From the NCBI RefSeq assembly GCF_006788895.1, contig NZ_VFRA01000001.1:124001-188000 (forward strand): a stretch of 64,000 bases of DNA. Direction: 5' to 3'. Source of the stretch: Rhodoglobus vestalii. Its GTDB lineage: Bacteria; Actinomycetota; Actinomycetes; Actinomycetales; Microbacteriaceae. Within the stretch, counting starts at the first letter, position 1. Every line of letters starts with the position of its first letter. Below are positions 48,982-57,275 of this stretch, piece after piece. The position numbers were made by a program, and so were the translations under genes. The notes under the pieces are model-generated. The model had not been told where the DNA came from. It saw nothing but the letters and a program-made list of their open reading frames with translations, and searched no databases.

Positions 48982-49743
48982 TCAGAACCCCGGGCGTTTC
49001 GGCGAAACGTTATCACCGGATGACTGATGGCGAACTCGGCGAAGTACCCAAGGCATGAGGTGCTCACGAGCCCAGCCGATGTCTTCAACCCTCGCCTCCC
49101 GCCAGCGACGGGGCGGTAAAGGTTCGGGCCGAAAAGGTTCGAGCTCGTTGGAAACGTTCAAGGACTTCAGCACCATGCGGGCAACGGTGTGGTGGCCGAT
49201 CGCCGAGAAGTGGAGGCGATCCGGTGCCCACATGCGTGAATCGGACAATTCTCGCAACGACCACATGTCAGCGACCACCGCATCGTGGCGTTGCGCAATC
49301 GCGCGGATATTTTCGTTATAGATCGCTACCTTGCCGCGCATTCGGTTAAGCACCGGTGTCATGCCGATATCAGGTCCGGTAAACAGAACAACGGTCGCAT
49401 CGTCCCTGCGCAGTTCTGCCACAAGCGCCTCGACCCGGTGGGCGACCTCGTCAGGGTTCGAGCCGGGACGGATGATGTCATTGCCTCCCGCCGAGACGCT
49501 AATGAGATCGGGCCTCAGCTCCAGAGCCGGCTCAAGCTGCTCGCTGTGCACCTGGCTTAACAGCCGTCCACGGATGGCTAGGTTTGCATAAGCGAAGCCC
49601 TCTGTGGAATGACCGAGAACCTCTGCAACGCGATCCGCCCAGCCTCGGTTTCCGCCGGGGGAGTCGGGCTCGGGGTCGCCAATTCCCTCGGTAAATGAGT
49701 CACCGATCGCTACATATCGGGTCCACGGATAAAGTTCTTGCAT
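48982..49743 (-). CDS. SGNH/GDSL hydrolase
   Basis: A 253-residue SGNH-fold esterase or lipase. Block I is YVAIGDSFTEGIGDP (Ser near 16). Block III is SVSAGGNDIIRPG (GND near 88). Block V, DRLHFSAIGHH, has the Asp and His near 175-178. No signal peptide is present, so it is probably cytoplasmic. The C-terminal 55 residues are Arg/Pro-rich and not part of the fold. The substrate is unknown. It is convergent with the desaturase gene. Confidence 0.9.
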   Translation of the reverse strand: MQELYPWTRYVAIGDSFTEGIGDPEPDSPGGNRGWADRVAEVLGHSTEGFAYANLAIRGRLLSQVHSEQLEPALELRPDLISVSAGGNDIIRPGSNPDEVAHRVEALVAELRRDDATVVLFTGPDIGMTPVLNRMRGKVAIYNENIRAIAQRHDAVVADMWSLRELSDSRMWAPDRLHFSAIGHHTVARMVLKSLNVSNELEPFRPEPLPPRRWREARVEDIGWAREHLMPWVLRRVRHQSSGDNVSPKRPGF

Positions 49744-49838
49744 TTGCCTAGCTTGCCTCAGATTTGCAGTCTAACCAACCCGAGCGTTTGCTGTAAGAAA
49801 CCTGAATGTCTTTGACCCCTGTACGGGTTACGTGATCA

Positions 49839-49844
49839 TATAAT
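49839..49844 (+). promoter_or_regulatory. -10 consensus TATAAT upstream of the GlsB/YeaQ gene
   Basis: A perfect TATAAT. The nearest TTGACC (49812-49817) is 21 nt away, longer than ideal, so a -35-independent or alternative sigma factor promoter is possible. It would give a leader of about 45 nt with a TTGGAG SD at its end. Confidence 0.55.
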
Positions 49845-49894
49845 TAACGGTTTTCACACAGGAAACCTCTTATCAACCGTTTGGAGAACACACA

Positions 49895-50158
49895 ACGGGA
49901 ATCATTGGTTGGATTGTACTGGGACTAATCGCCGGAGCCATCGCTAAGGCAATCTTGCCTGGACGCCAAGCTGGCGGTTGGATCGCAACACTCCTCCTCG
50001 GTGTCGTTGGAGCACTTGTCGGTGGATTTATCGGAGGCGAGCTCTTCGACGTAGGCCTCAAAAACTTCTTCTCCATCGAAACCTGGTTAGTCGCAATCGG
50101 CGGCGCAGTTCTCGTCCTGTTCATCTACGGACTGGTCACACGAGGATCAAAACGATAA
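49895..50158 (+). CDS. GlsB/YeaQ/YmgE family membrane protein with an ACG at the start position
   Basis: An 87-residue transglycosylase-associated small membrane protein (GlsB/YeaQ/YmgE family), often stress-linked. It has three Gly-rich helices (about 2-20, 28-48, 61-80). The conserved family start is M-GIIGWIVLGLIAGAIAKA; here the codon in the Met position is ACG. A GGAG SD lies 8 nt before that ACG, and there is no ATG, GTG or TTG upstream in frame. The next in-frame start codon, TTG at 49955, would delete the first helix. Either ACG initiates, or the base is a mutation or sequencing error. Confidence 0.75.
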   Translation, partial: TGIIGWIVLGLIAGAIAKAILPGRQAGGWIATLLLGVVGALVGGFIGGELFDVGLKNFFSIETWLVAIGGAVLVLFIYGLVTRGSKR

Positions 50159-50173
50159 CTCCTTTGCGGCAAT

Positions 50174-50203
50174 AAGGGCGGCGCACTTCGGTGGGTCGCC
50201 CTT
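50174..50203 (+). terminator. Hairpin with a UUCG loop after the GlsB/YeaQ gene
   Basis: AAGGGCGGCGCAC pairs with GTGGGTCGCCCTT (one G-G mismatch, one wobble) closed by a C(TTCG)G tetraloop, an exceptionally stable loop. It lies 16 nt after the stop codon. Confidence 0.8.
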
Positions 50204-50261
50204 TGCTATTAACGCGGGTGCCGGCGTCTCTAACGTCGGAGGCACCTGAGACAATAAGGGC

Positions 50262-51509
50262 ATGGGTAAACAAGACGGGCTGACGCGGTATGTTTCCGCA
50301 CCAGACGTCGACGACAGTACCGCCACCATCCTGCACGTCGACATGGACGCCTTCTTCGCCTCGGTCGAACTTCTCGATCATCCTGAGCTCGTGGGCAAAC
50401 CGGTAATCGTTGGCCACAATTCAACGCGCTCCGTGGTGACCGCGGCCACCTACGAAGCACGTAAGTATGGCGTGAACTCAGCCATGCCGATGGCGCTGGC
50501 ACTCCGCCGTTGCCCACGAGCAATCGTGCTCGAACCCCACTTCGAGCGCTACCAGTACTTCTCGACCAGAGTATTTGAGATCTGTGATGAACTCACCCCC
50601 AAGGTTGAGCGGCTCGGCATTGATGAGGCATTTCTGGATGTCGCTGGCGCCCGCGCTATCTATGGCTCGCCCATGCAGGTGGCAACGCTTCTGCGCGCGC
50701 GGGTGCTCGCCGAGACTGGTTTGGTGTGCTCAGTGGGTGCTGCAGCATCCAAATATGTAGCCAAGGTTGCCTCGGGCCTGTCAAAGCCAGATGGGCTGCT
50801 GGTAATACCCGCTGATAAGACCACCGAATTTCTTCACCCCCTGCCGATATCGGCGCTGTGGGGAGTCGGCGGCAAAACTGCCGAAACCCTCCAACAGAGA
50901 GGTTTCTCCACGATCGCCGATATTGCCCATGCCGATCGCACCACTTTGACTCGAGCGGTGGGGGAAGCCGGGGCCGTCAAGCTTCATAATTTGGCGTGGG
51001 GCAACGACCCGCGCGAGGTTCACGAGCGTCCGGCTGAGAAAAGTATGGGGCACGAGACGACCTTCGAGTACGATGTTCTTGACTCCGACGAGATTCGCCG
51101 GGAGTTGTTAAGACTCTCAGCGAAAGTTGCGATCCGGCTGCGGGCCGCCAGCATGCTCGCTCGCACCGTGGTTCTGAAATTACGGTTCGAAGACTTCAGC
51201 ACGGTGACCCGTTCACGCACACTTCCCGAGCCCACCGATCTTGGCCGCACCCTGTACGAAACTGTGCGAGCAATCTACGACGATTTTGTGGCAGAAGGTC
51301 GCCCAGTACGCCTGGTCGGGGTGCGGGGCGAACAACTCGTGGAGCCCGGCGGCACGATGATAAGTCTGTGGGACACGACCGATGGCTGGCGAGACGCCGA
51401 AGAGGCGATGGAGGCAGCGTCGGCACGCTTCGGCCGGGGCGCAATCGGTCCGGCGCGCCTGTTGGGTGCGGAACGTTCCGAGCGACCACGATTAGGACAG
51501 CGCGACTAG
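50262..51509 (+). CDS. dinB: DNA polymerase IV (DinB)
   Basis: A Y-family translesion polymerase of 415 residues. The catalytic acids are present: HVDMDAFFASVE (about 25-36) and RLGIDEAFLDVAG (Asp-Glu near 119-120). The helix-hairpin-helix thumb contains ALWGVGGKTAETLQQRG, and the little finger domain spans about 265-375. A GACAAT hexamer ends 6 nt before the ATG and may be a weak -10 for a leaderless message. I see no LexA box upstream, unlike imuA'. Confidence 0.95.
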   Translation: MGKQDGLTRYVSAPDVDDSTATILHVDMDAFFASVELLDHPELVGKPVIVGHNSTRSVVTAATYEARKYGVNSAMPMALALRRCPRAIVLEPHFERYQYFSTRVFEICDELTPKVERLGIDEAFLDVAGARAIYGSPMQVATLLRARVLAETGLVCSVGAAASKYVAKVASGLSKPDGLLVIPADKTTEFLHPLPISALWGVGGKTAETLQQRGFSTIADIAHADRTTLTRAVGEAGAVKLHNLAWGNDPREVHERPAEKSMGHETTFEYDVLDSDEIRRELLRLSAKVAIRLRAASMLARTVVLKLRFEDFSTVTRSRTLPEPTDLGRTLYETVRAIYDDFVAEGRPVRLVGVRGEQLVEPGGTMISLWDTTDGWRDAEEAMEAASARFGRGAIGPARLLGAERSERPRLGQRD

Positions 51510-51578
51510 GTGGCGCAGCTCAGCTACGCCACCGCTACGAAACTCCGCCCCCGAACCGACACTGTCAGTGAGAAACGG

Positions 51579-51584
51579 TAAAGT
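51579..51584 (+). promoter_or_regulatory. Possible -10 element of the helicase gene
   Basis: TAAAGT ends 8 nt before the GTG at 51593. No SD lies between them. Confidence 0.35.
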
Positions 51585-51592
51585 CTTATCAA

Positions 51593-53362
51593 GTGAGTAC
51601 TCCATTGCCTAGCCCCACCGTGGGCACGTTTGCGGCAGAACATCTCTCACCGTCGTATCCGGAGCGAGCAGCCAGAGGGACCGCCGCTAAACTGCGTGCC
51701 TGGCAGGCTGAAGCCCTCGACCTGTACTTCGAACGGGAGCCACAAGACTTTCTCGCCGCCGCTACCCCCGGTGCGGGCAAAACTACGTTCGCCCTGCGTC
51801 TCGCGGTGGAGCTTATTGCCCGACGTGTCGTCGATCGGGTAACGGTCGTCGCCCCCACCGACCACCTCAAACGACAGTGGGCCGACGCGGCAGCGCGGGT
51901 CGGACTGCGACTTAACCCAGGATTCTCGAACGGTGACGCCTGGGGAGGCCGTCGATTTAACGGCCTTGCCGTCACCTATGCGCAGGTCGCTATGAAGGCG
52001 GCTCTTCACCAAAAAATCACTGATTCGGCCCGCACGCTCGTAATTCTCGATGAAGTTCACCACGGGGGAGATTCCCTCAGTTGGGGTGACGCAATTCATC
52101 AAGCTTTCGGTCGCGCAACACGTCGGCTTTCGCTCACCGGGACCCCGTTTCGCAGCGACACCGCTCCGATACCGTTCGTCACTTACGCTCCCGACAGCGA
52201 GGGCATCCGCACCTCGGTCACTGACTACAGCTATGGCTACGGTCGCGCGCTCTCCGACGGCGTCGTTCGCCCCGTCATGTTTATGGTCTACGCGGGCAAG
52301 ATGCGCTGGCGCACAAAAATGGGCGACGAAATGGAGGCGCGCCTCGGTGAGGGCGACACCAAAGACGTCACCTCACAGGCGTGGCGAACAGCACTGGACC
52401 CACAGGGCGAATGGATGCCGTCAGTACTCAGAGCTGCCGACCGTCGACTCAGCGAGGTGCGGCATTCCATCCCGGATGCCGGCGGACTCGTTATCGCCAC
52501 CGATCAGCTGGCCGCCCGAGCATATGCCGCTCTCATCAAAGAAATTACGGGGGAGTCGGCAACGATCGTGCTCTCTGACGAGAAAGAATCGTCGGCGCGC
52601 ATCGAGAAGTTTGCCACGGATGACAGCCGGTGGATGGTGGCCGTGCGGATGGTGTCAGAGGGTGTAGACGTTCCCCGACTCGCCGTCGGTGTGTACGCAA
52701 CCTCGGCATCCACACCGCTGTATTTCGCGCAAGCAGTTGGTCGTTTTGTACGGGTGCGTCGTCGTGGTGAAACAGCCTCGATCTTTTTGCCCAGTGTGCC
52801 GTCGCTGATGCTTCTTGCCGAGAAGCTTGAACAGGAACGTGATCATGCACTTGATCGTGAGAGCGCCGAGGATGAGCTTCTGGACGACAACCTGCTCGAT
52901 AGTGAGAATCGTGAAGAGAAAACCAGCGACGAACTGGCCGATGAATTCATCTGGCAGGCCCTCGAGTCAGATGCAAACTTTGATCGGGTGCTCTTTGACG
53001 GCAATGAGTTCGGCTTTGCCGCCGAAACGGGCAGCGATGAGGAACTTGATTTCATTGGCCTGCCCGGCATCTTGGAGCCCGAACAGGTGCGCGAATTGTT
53101 GTTGCAGCGCCAGAAGCGTCAGTCCCGTCGCGCTGAAGGCAGGCCGAAGGCCGACCAGCCACAGCCGCTGTACCGCACGCTTAAAGAACAGCGAACACTG
53201 CTTAATAACTTGGTAGGCCGCCGCGCAAAGCTTCAGAACGAACCACACGGGCTCATCCACGCCGAACTCCGCCGTGTGTGTGGTGGTCCCGCTGTGGCGC
53301 AGGCGACAGTAACTCAGTTGCAGACCCGTATCGACTACCTCAGCAAGAGCATGCACTCCTAA
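51593..53362 (+). CDS. SF2 DEAD/DEAH-type helicase
   Basis: A 589-residue superfamily 2 helicase conserved in actinobacteria, function not established. Walker A is ATPGAGKTT (about 59-67), motif II is DEVHHGGDS (about 152-160), motif III SLTGTPFRSD (about 180-189), and motif VI QAVGRFVRVRRRGE (about 381-394). The C-terminal 150 residues are acidic, then a basic coiled segment (LLQRQKRQSRRAEGRPKAD), and match no nuclease domain I recognise. It lies between dinB and the mutasome genes, so a repair role is possible (inference). Confidence 0.9.
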   Translation: MSTPLPSPTVGTFAAEHLSPSYPERAARGTAAKLRAWQAEALDLYFEREPQDFLAAATPGAGKTTFALRLAVELIARRVVDRVTVVAPTDHLKRQWADAAARVGLRLNPGFSNGDAWGGRRFNGLAVTYAQVAMKAALHQKITDSARTLVILDEVHHGGDSLSWGDAIHQAFGRATRRLSLTGTPFRSDTAPIPFVTYAPDSEGIRTSVTDYSYGYGRALSDGVVRPVMFMVYAGKMRWRTKMGDEMEARLGEGDTKDVTSQAWRTALDPQGEWMPSVLRAADRRLSEVRHSIPDAGGLVIATDQLAARAYAALIKEITGESATIVLSDEKESSARIEKFATDDSRWMVAVRMVSEGVDVPRLAVGVYATSASTPLYFAQAVGRFVRVRRRGETASIFLPSVPSLMLLAEKLEQERDHALDRESAEDELLDDNLLDSENREEKTSDELADEFIWQALESDANFDRVLFDGNEFGFAAETGSDEELDFIGLPGILEPEQVRELLLQRQKRQSRRAEGRPKADQPQPLYRTLKEQRTLLNNLVGRRAKLQNEPHGLIHAELRRVCGGPAVAQATVTQLQTRIDYLSKSMHS

Positions 53363-53394
53363 CAGCGGGCACCAAAACTAGCTTCGGTTAACAA

Positions 53395-53427
53395 GAAAAC
53401 GCCCCGGTATCGGACCGGGGCGTTTTC
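53395..53427. terminator. Rho-independent bidirectional terminator, helicase / cspA
   Basis: GAAAACGCCCCGGT pairs perfectly with ACCGGGGCGTTTTC around an ATCGG loop (14-bp stem). The GC core is flanked by an A run on one side and a T run on the other, so it works as an intrinsic terminator for both convergent genes. Confidence 0.92.
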
Positions 53428-53445
53428 GTTACTGAACTATCAAGA

Positions 53446-53649
53446 TCAGATGGGGCGGATGTTCTCCGCCTGGGGTCCCTTGGGACCCTGTGTGATGTCA
53501 AACTCAACCTTTTGGTTTTCGTCGAGCGACTTGTAGCCATTTGTTGCGATGGCTGAGTAGTGGGCGAACACATCAGGACTTCCATCCTCGGGGGCGATGA
53601 AGCCAAAGCCCTTTTCTGCGTTGAACCACTTGACGGTACCTAGTGCCAT
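53446..53649 (-). CDS. cspA: Cold-shock protein (CspA family)
   Basis: A 67-residue single cold-shock domain that binds single-stranded RNA and DNA and melts mRNA structure. RNP1 is KGFGFIAP (about 13-20) and RNP2 is DVFAHYSAI (about 26-34). A strong GGAGGAG SD precedes the ATG. The 155-nt region up to the dnaE2 stop probably holds its promoter and a structured leader. It lies downstream of dnaE2 on the same strand. Confidence 0.97.
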   Translation of the reverse strand: MALGTVKWFNAEKGFGFIAPEDGSPDVFAHYSAIATNGYKSLDENQKVEFDITQGPKGPQAENIRPI

Positions 53650-53677
53650 TTAAAACTCCTCCAGGAGCGTTCTTTCA

Positions 53678-53696
53678 GGCCCCGACAGTCGAGGCC
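53678..53696 (-). promoter_or_regulatory. Hairpin in the cspA leader
   Basis: On the minus strand GGCCTCGA and TCGGGGCC form an 8-bp stem with one wobble and a 3-nt loop, about 30 nt before the cspA ATG. Structured leaders are usual for cold-shock genes. A temperature-dependent role is only an inference. Confidence 0.45.
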
Positions 53697-53804
53697 GCAT
53701 CCATGCCTTGTATAGAACATGAACGATTCCATAAGGCTATAGCAGTACAGGGCTGCATGTACCATCCATTTCGAAAAATTCACATAACGGTAATGAAATA
53801 GTTC

Positions 53805-56800
53805 CTACTGGAAATCACGTGAGTGAGTGCGGGGGAGCCCAGAAAACGGTTCGAAACGATCGGCGATCACGTTAATCACGCCCTCCGCAGATCTCTCCAG
53901 AATGCCTCGAACAATGAGGGCAGAGCTGTCGCGCGCAATCCGTCGGTACCTCCCCCACACGCCAACACTGCAGATTACGTTGATGAGACCGGTCTCATCC
54001 TCGATATTCAGAAAAGTGATCCCGCTGGCGGTAGCGGGGCGTTGCCGATGGGTGACCACCCCAGCAATTTCAATACGACGCCCTGACTCGGCAACAATGA
54101 GATCAGCAGCAGAGAGCACACCGCGGCTATTCAGTGCGTCTCGCAGATGAGCTATCGGATGACTCTCTGGAGAAATTCCTGTTGTCCACAGATCAGCCAT
54201 CAGATCATCAACTTCGGTTGCCAACGAAAATAGCGGTGGCTGAACAACCACCATGCTGTTCGGCAAATACTCTTCACGGTCATGAGCCGCATTGCCCGCA
54301 TTCCACAGTGCCTCTCGACGTGTGAGCCCCAAACTCTCGAAAGCACCTGCTGCAGCTAACGTTTCCAACTGTTTTGTGGTGAGCCCCACACGACGAACGA
54401 GGTCATTCATCGAAACGAAATCACCGGACTCGCGTTCCGCCACAATTTTCTCCGCGACCGCAGTGCCAATGCCCTTTACCTCGTCCAGACCAAGGCGCAC
54501 AGCGAACGCACCATCCCTGCGGTGATCGTCAGTATCAAAATGGGCAGAACGATCAAACAGGCCCACGGGAGGTTGCTCATGATCGCGACAGTGATCGTTG
54601 CCGGTGGGGGCTGTGCTCTGAGAAAGCTGCTCAAGCCCAGCAAAAATTGCTGAACGCTGGATATCTGGACCCCGCACCTGCACGCCGTGTCGTCGGGCAT
54701 CCGCCACCAGAGACTGCGGAGAATAAAACCCCATCGGTTGAGCACGCAGCAAAGCTGCAAGAAACGCCGCCGGGTAGTGCAGCCGAATCCACGCACTGGC
54801 ATACACGAGCAGACCAAAGCTCAGTGCATGGCTTTCCGCAAACCCAAAACCGGCAAAAGCCTGAATGCTTTCGTAGATGCGGTCAGCATCTGTACCCACA
54901 ATTCCATTGGTGGCCATTCCCGCATAGAGCTTTGACCGTAGCTTGTCGATGCGCTCAATTCCTCGCTTAGAGCCCATAGCGCGCCGGAGCAAATCGGCAT
55001 CATCTGCAGAGCACCCACCCACGGCCACAGCGATCTGCATCAACTGCTCTTGAAAGATCGGCACGCCGAGTGTGCGTTCAAGGGGCTCGACCAGATTCGG
55101 GTGCAGATAGGTGATCGGCTCAGCGCCCATCTTGCGGCGCACATAGGGGTGCACGGCTCCGCCCTGGATGGGGCCGGGACGCACCAGCGCAATCTCGACC
55201 ACCAAGTGGTAGAACTCGCGCGGTTGCAGGCGCGGCAGCAGCCCCATTTGGGCGCGACTTTCTACCTGAAAAACACCAACAGCATCTGCTCGACACAGTT
55301 GGTCATAGACTCCCTGCTCTTCGGCGGGGATCGTTGCGAGATCCCAGCGTTCGCCCAGCGCCACATCAACCAGATCAAAGCTGTACTGCAACGCCGAAAG
55401 CATGCCGAGGCCGAGCAGGTCAAACTTGACCAACCCCATCCACGCACAGTCATCTTTATCCCACTGCACCACCGTGCGCTTCTCTTTGCGCGCATGCTCA
55501 ATCGGCACCACCTCACCCACCGGGCGCTGAGTCAGAACCATTCCGCCCGAGTGGATACCTAAGTGACGGGGAAACTTCATCACCTGTTGCGCGAGCTGCA
55601 CCACAGCATCGGGGATGTCGTGGTCAATACCTGAAATCTCAGAACCCCACCGCTCCATTTGCTTCGACCACGCATCTTGCTGACCCGCGCTGTAGCCCAG
55701 TGCTTTTGCCATATCTCGCACGGCAAATCGGGGACGGTATTGAATGACGTTGGCCACCTGAGCAGCATTTTCGCGGCCGTACCGTTCAAAGACGTACTGG
55801 ATGACCTCCTCGCGACGCTCCGAATCGAAATCAACATCGATATCGGGCTCTTCCTCTCGCATCGCCGAAATGAACCGTTCAAAGGGGAGCTTGTACCGAA
55901 TCGGATCAACCGCTGTGATCTTGAGGAGGTAACAGACCACCGAGCTTGCCGCCGATCCGCGACCCTGGCACAAGATTCCACGGCCGCGAGCAAACGACAC
56001 AATGTCGTGCACGATCAAAAAATAGCCGGCAAAACTCTTCTCCTCGATTACGTCAAGCTCCCGCTGGATGCGCGCCCGATTCACGTCAGAGAGTTCGATC
56101 GCACGGTCAGCGACTCCCGCCCACGTCAATTCACGGAGCCAACTCGCCGGTGTATGACCCGCGGGAACCTCCTGATCAGGAAGAGCTGGTTTCGCCTGTC
56201 GCAGCTCGAACGCAGCCTCCTTCGCCACGTCAACCGTCGCGGCCACTGCACCGGAATAACGCGCAAAGCGGGCAGCCATCTCAGCCCCCGACCTCAAGTG
56301 CGCTGTGCCTGCCGCGGGGAGCCAGCCATCCATCTCGTCGAGACTGCGCCGGGCACGCACGGCAGAGATAGCCGAATGCAAATGATGTTGGTGCGGTGTT
56401 GCATAGTGCGCATTAGAGGTAGCAACCACGCGTAGTCCGCGCTGGGTAGCAAGAGAGTACAGGGCATCGTTGCACGCAGAGTCAAGGGGATGGCCCTGAT
56501 CAAAAAGCTCAACAATCACCGACTCGTTGCCAAAATTTTTACAGAGTTGATCGAGCGCATGGCCGGCCGCGATCATCGCTTCATGGGTGGGTGCTGAATT
56601 GGATTGTGCACCACAGAGAGCTCGACGCACTGCTCCTTTGCGGCATCCCGTGAGCACAAACCAGTGACCCCCTGCCAGCTCCGCCAAATTGTGTAGGTCG
56701 TACTGCGGGCGTCCCTTTTCTCCGCCCGCGAGCTGGGCACGCGTAATAGCCAGTGCCAGCCGGTGATATCCCTCCTCTTTACGAGCAAGCACAAGCAGGT

Positions 56801-57248
56801 GGTCACCCTCGGGGTCGGCGTTACCCGACTGTGGCCCGGTAAGCCCTAAAGAAAGCTCCGCCCCAAACAGAGTAGAGAGGCCTAACTCGGCAGCAGCCTC
56901 GGCCATGCGCACAATGCCGTACAACCCGTCATGGTCGGTGAGAGCCAGAGCGGTAAGCCCCAAACGAGAGGCCTCTTCTGCCAGCTTTTCTGGCATGCTC
57001 GCACCATCAAGAAAACTAAAACTTGAGTGAGCATGCAGCTCGGCATAGGGCACGACCTCATCAGCGGATGCTAACGCTGTCTCCGGGGCATTCGGAGGCT
57101 GGCTCGGTGCAACATAGGGAGCGCGTTTGCTCGACACTAGTGACCTAGCGCGACCATCACCAGCCTCACCCATGGGCGTTACCGAGCCGAAGCCCGACAG
57201 GGTGCGCTCCAACTGGTGCCATGGAATCGGCGGATTAGACCAGGCCAT
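53805..57248 (-). CDS. dnaE2: Error-prone DNA polymerase DnaE2
   Basis: A 1147-residue C-family polymerase of the DnaE2/ImuC class, the catalytic member of the damage-induced mutasome. It has an N-terminal PHP domain (ELHAHSSFSFLDGAS, ALTDHDGLYG), the polymerase motif GRGSAASSVVCYLL, and the catalytic PDIDVDFDSERREE (about 470-483). A helix-hairpin-helix with LAAAGAFESLGL and a C-terminal OB fold (about 1050-1120) follow. The ATG at 57248 begins the family start MAWSNPPIPW; a GTG three codons earlier is an alternative. It starts 27 nt after imuB in the same operon. Confidence 0.96.
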   Translation of the reverse strand: MAWSNPPIPWHQLERTLSGFGSVTPMGEAGDGRARSLVSSKRAPYVAPSQPPNAPETALASADEVVPYAELHAHSSFSFLDGASMPEKLAEEASRLGLTALALTDHDGLYGIVRMAEAAAELGLSTLFGAELSLGLTGPQSGNADPEGDHLLVLARKEEGYHRLALAITRAQLAGGEKGRPQYDLHNLAELAGGHWFVLTGCRKGAVRRALCGAQSNSAPTHEAMIAAGHALDQLCKNFGNESVIVELFDQGHPLDSACNDALYSLATQRGLRVVATSNAHYATPHQHHLHSAISAVRARRSLDEMDGWLPAAGTAHLRSGAEMAARFARYSGAVAATVDVAKEAAFELRQAKPALPDQEVPAGHTPASWLRELTWAGVADRAIELSDVNRARIQRELDVIEEKSFAGYFLIVHDIVSFARGRGILCQGRGSAASSVVCYLLKITAVDPIRYKLPFERFISAMREEEPDIDVDFDSERREEVIQYVFERYGRENAAQVANVIQYRPRFAVRDMAKALGYSAGQQDAWSKQMERWGSEISGIDHDIPDAVVQLAQQVMKFPRHLGIHSGGMVLTQRPVGEVVPIEHARKEKRTVVQWDKDDCAWMGLVKFDLLGLGMLSALQYSFDLVDVALGERWDLATIPAEEQGVYDQLCRADAVGVFQVESRAQMGLLPRLQPREFYHLVVEIALVRPGPIQGGAVHPYVRRKMGAEPITYLHPNLVEPLERTLGVPIFQEQLMQIAVAVGGCSADDADLLRRAMGSKRGIERIDKLRSKLYAGMATNGIVGTDADRIYESIQAFAGFGFAESHALSFGLLVYASAWIRLHYPAAFLAALLRAQPMGFYSPQSLVADARRHGVQVRGPDIQRSAIFAGLEQLSQSTAPTGNDHCRDHEQPPVGLFDRSAHFDTDDHRRDGAFAVRLGLDEVKGIGTAVAEKIVAERESGDFVSMNDLVRRVGLTTKQLETLAAAGAFESLGLTRREALWNAGNAAHDREEYLPNSMVVVQPPLFSLATEVDDLMADLWTTGISPESHPIAHLRDALNSRGVLSAADLIVAESGRRIEIAGVVTHRQRPATASGITFLNIEDETGLINVICSVGVWGRYRRIARDSSALIVRGILERSAEGVINVIADRFEPFSGLPRTHSRDFQ

Positions 57249-57275
57249 GACGCTCACCCGCTCGTCGAATGTCCA

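Noticed and set aside
55659..56435. 258-codon plus-strand frame inside dnaE2
   Set aside because: It is antisense to essential polymerase motifs, with no family match or start signals.
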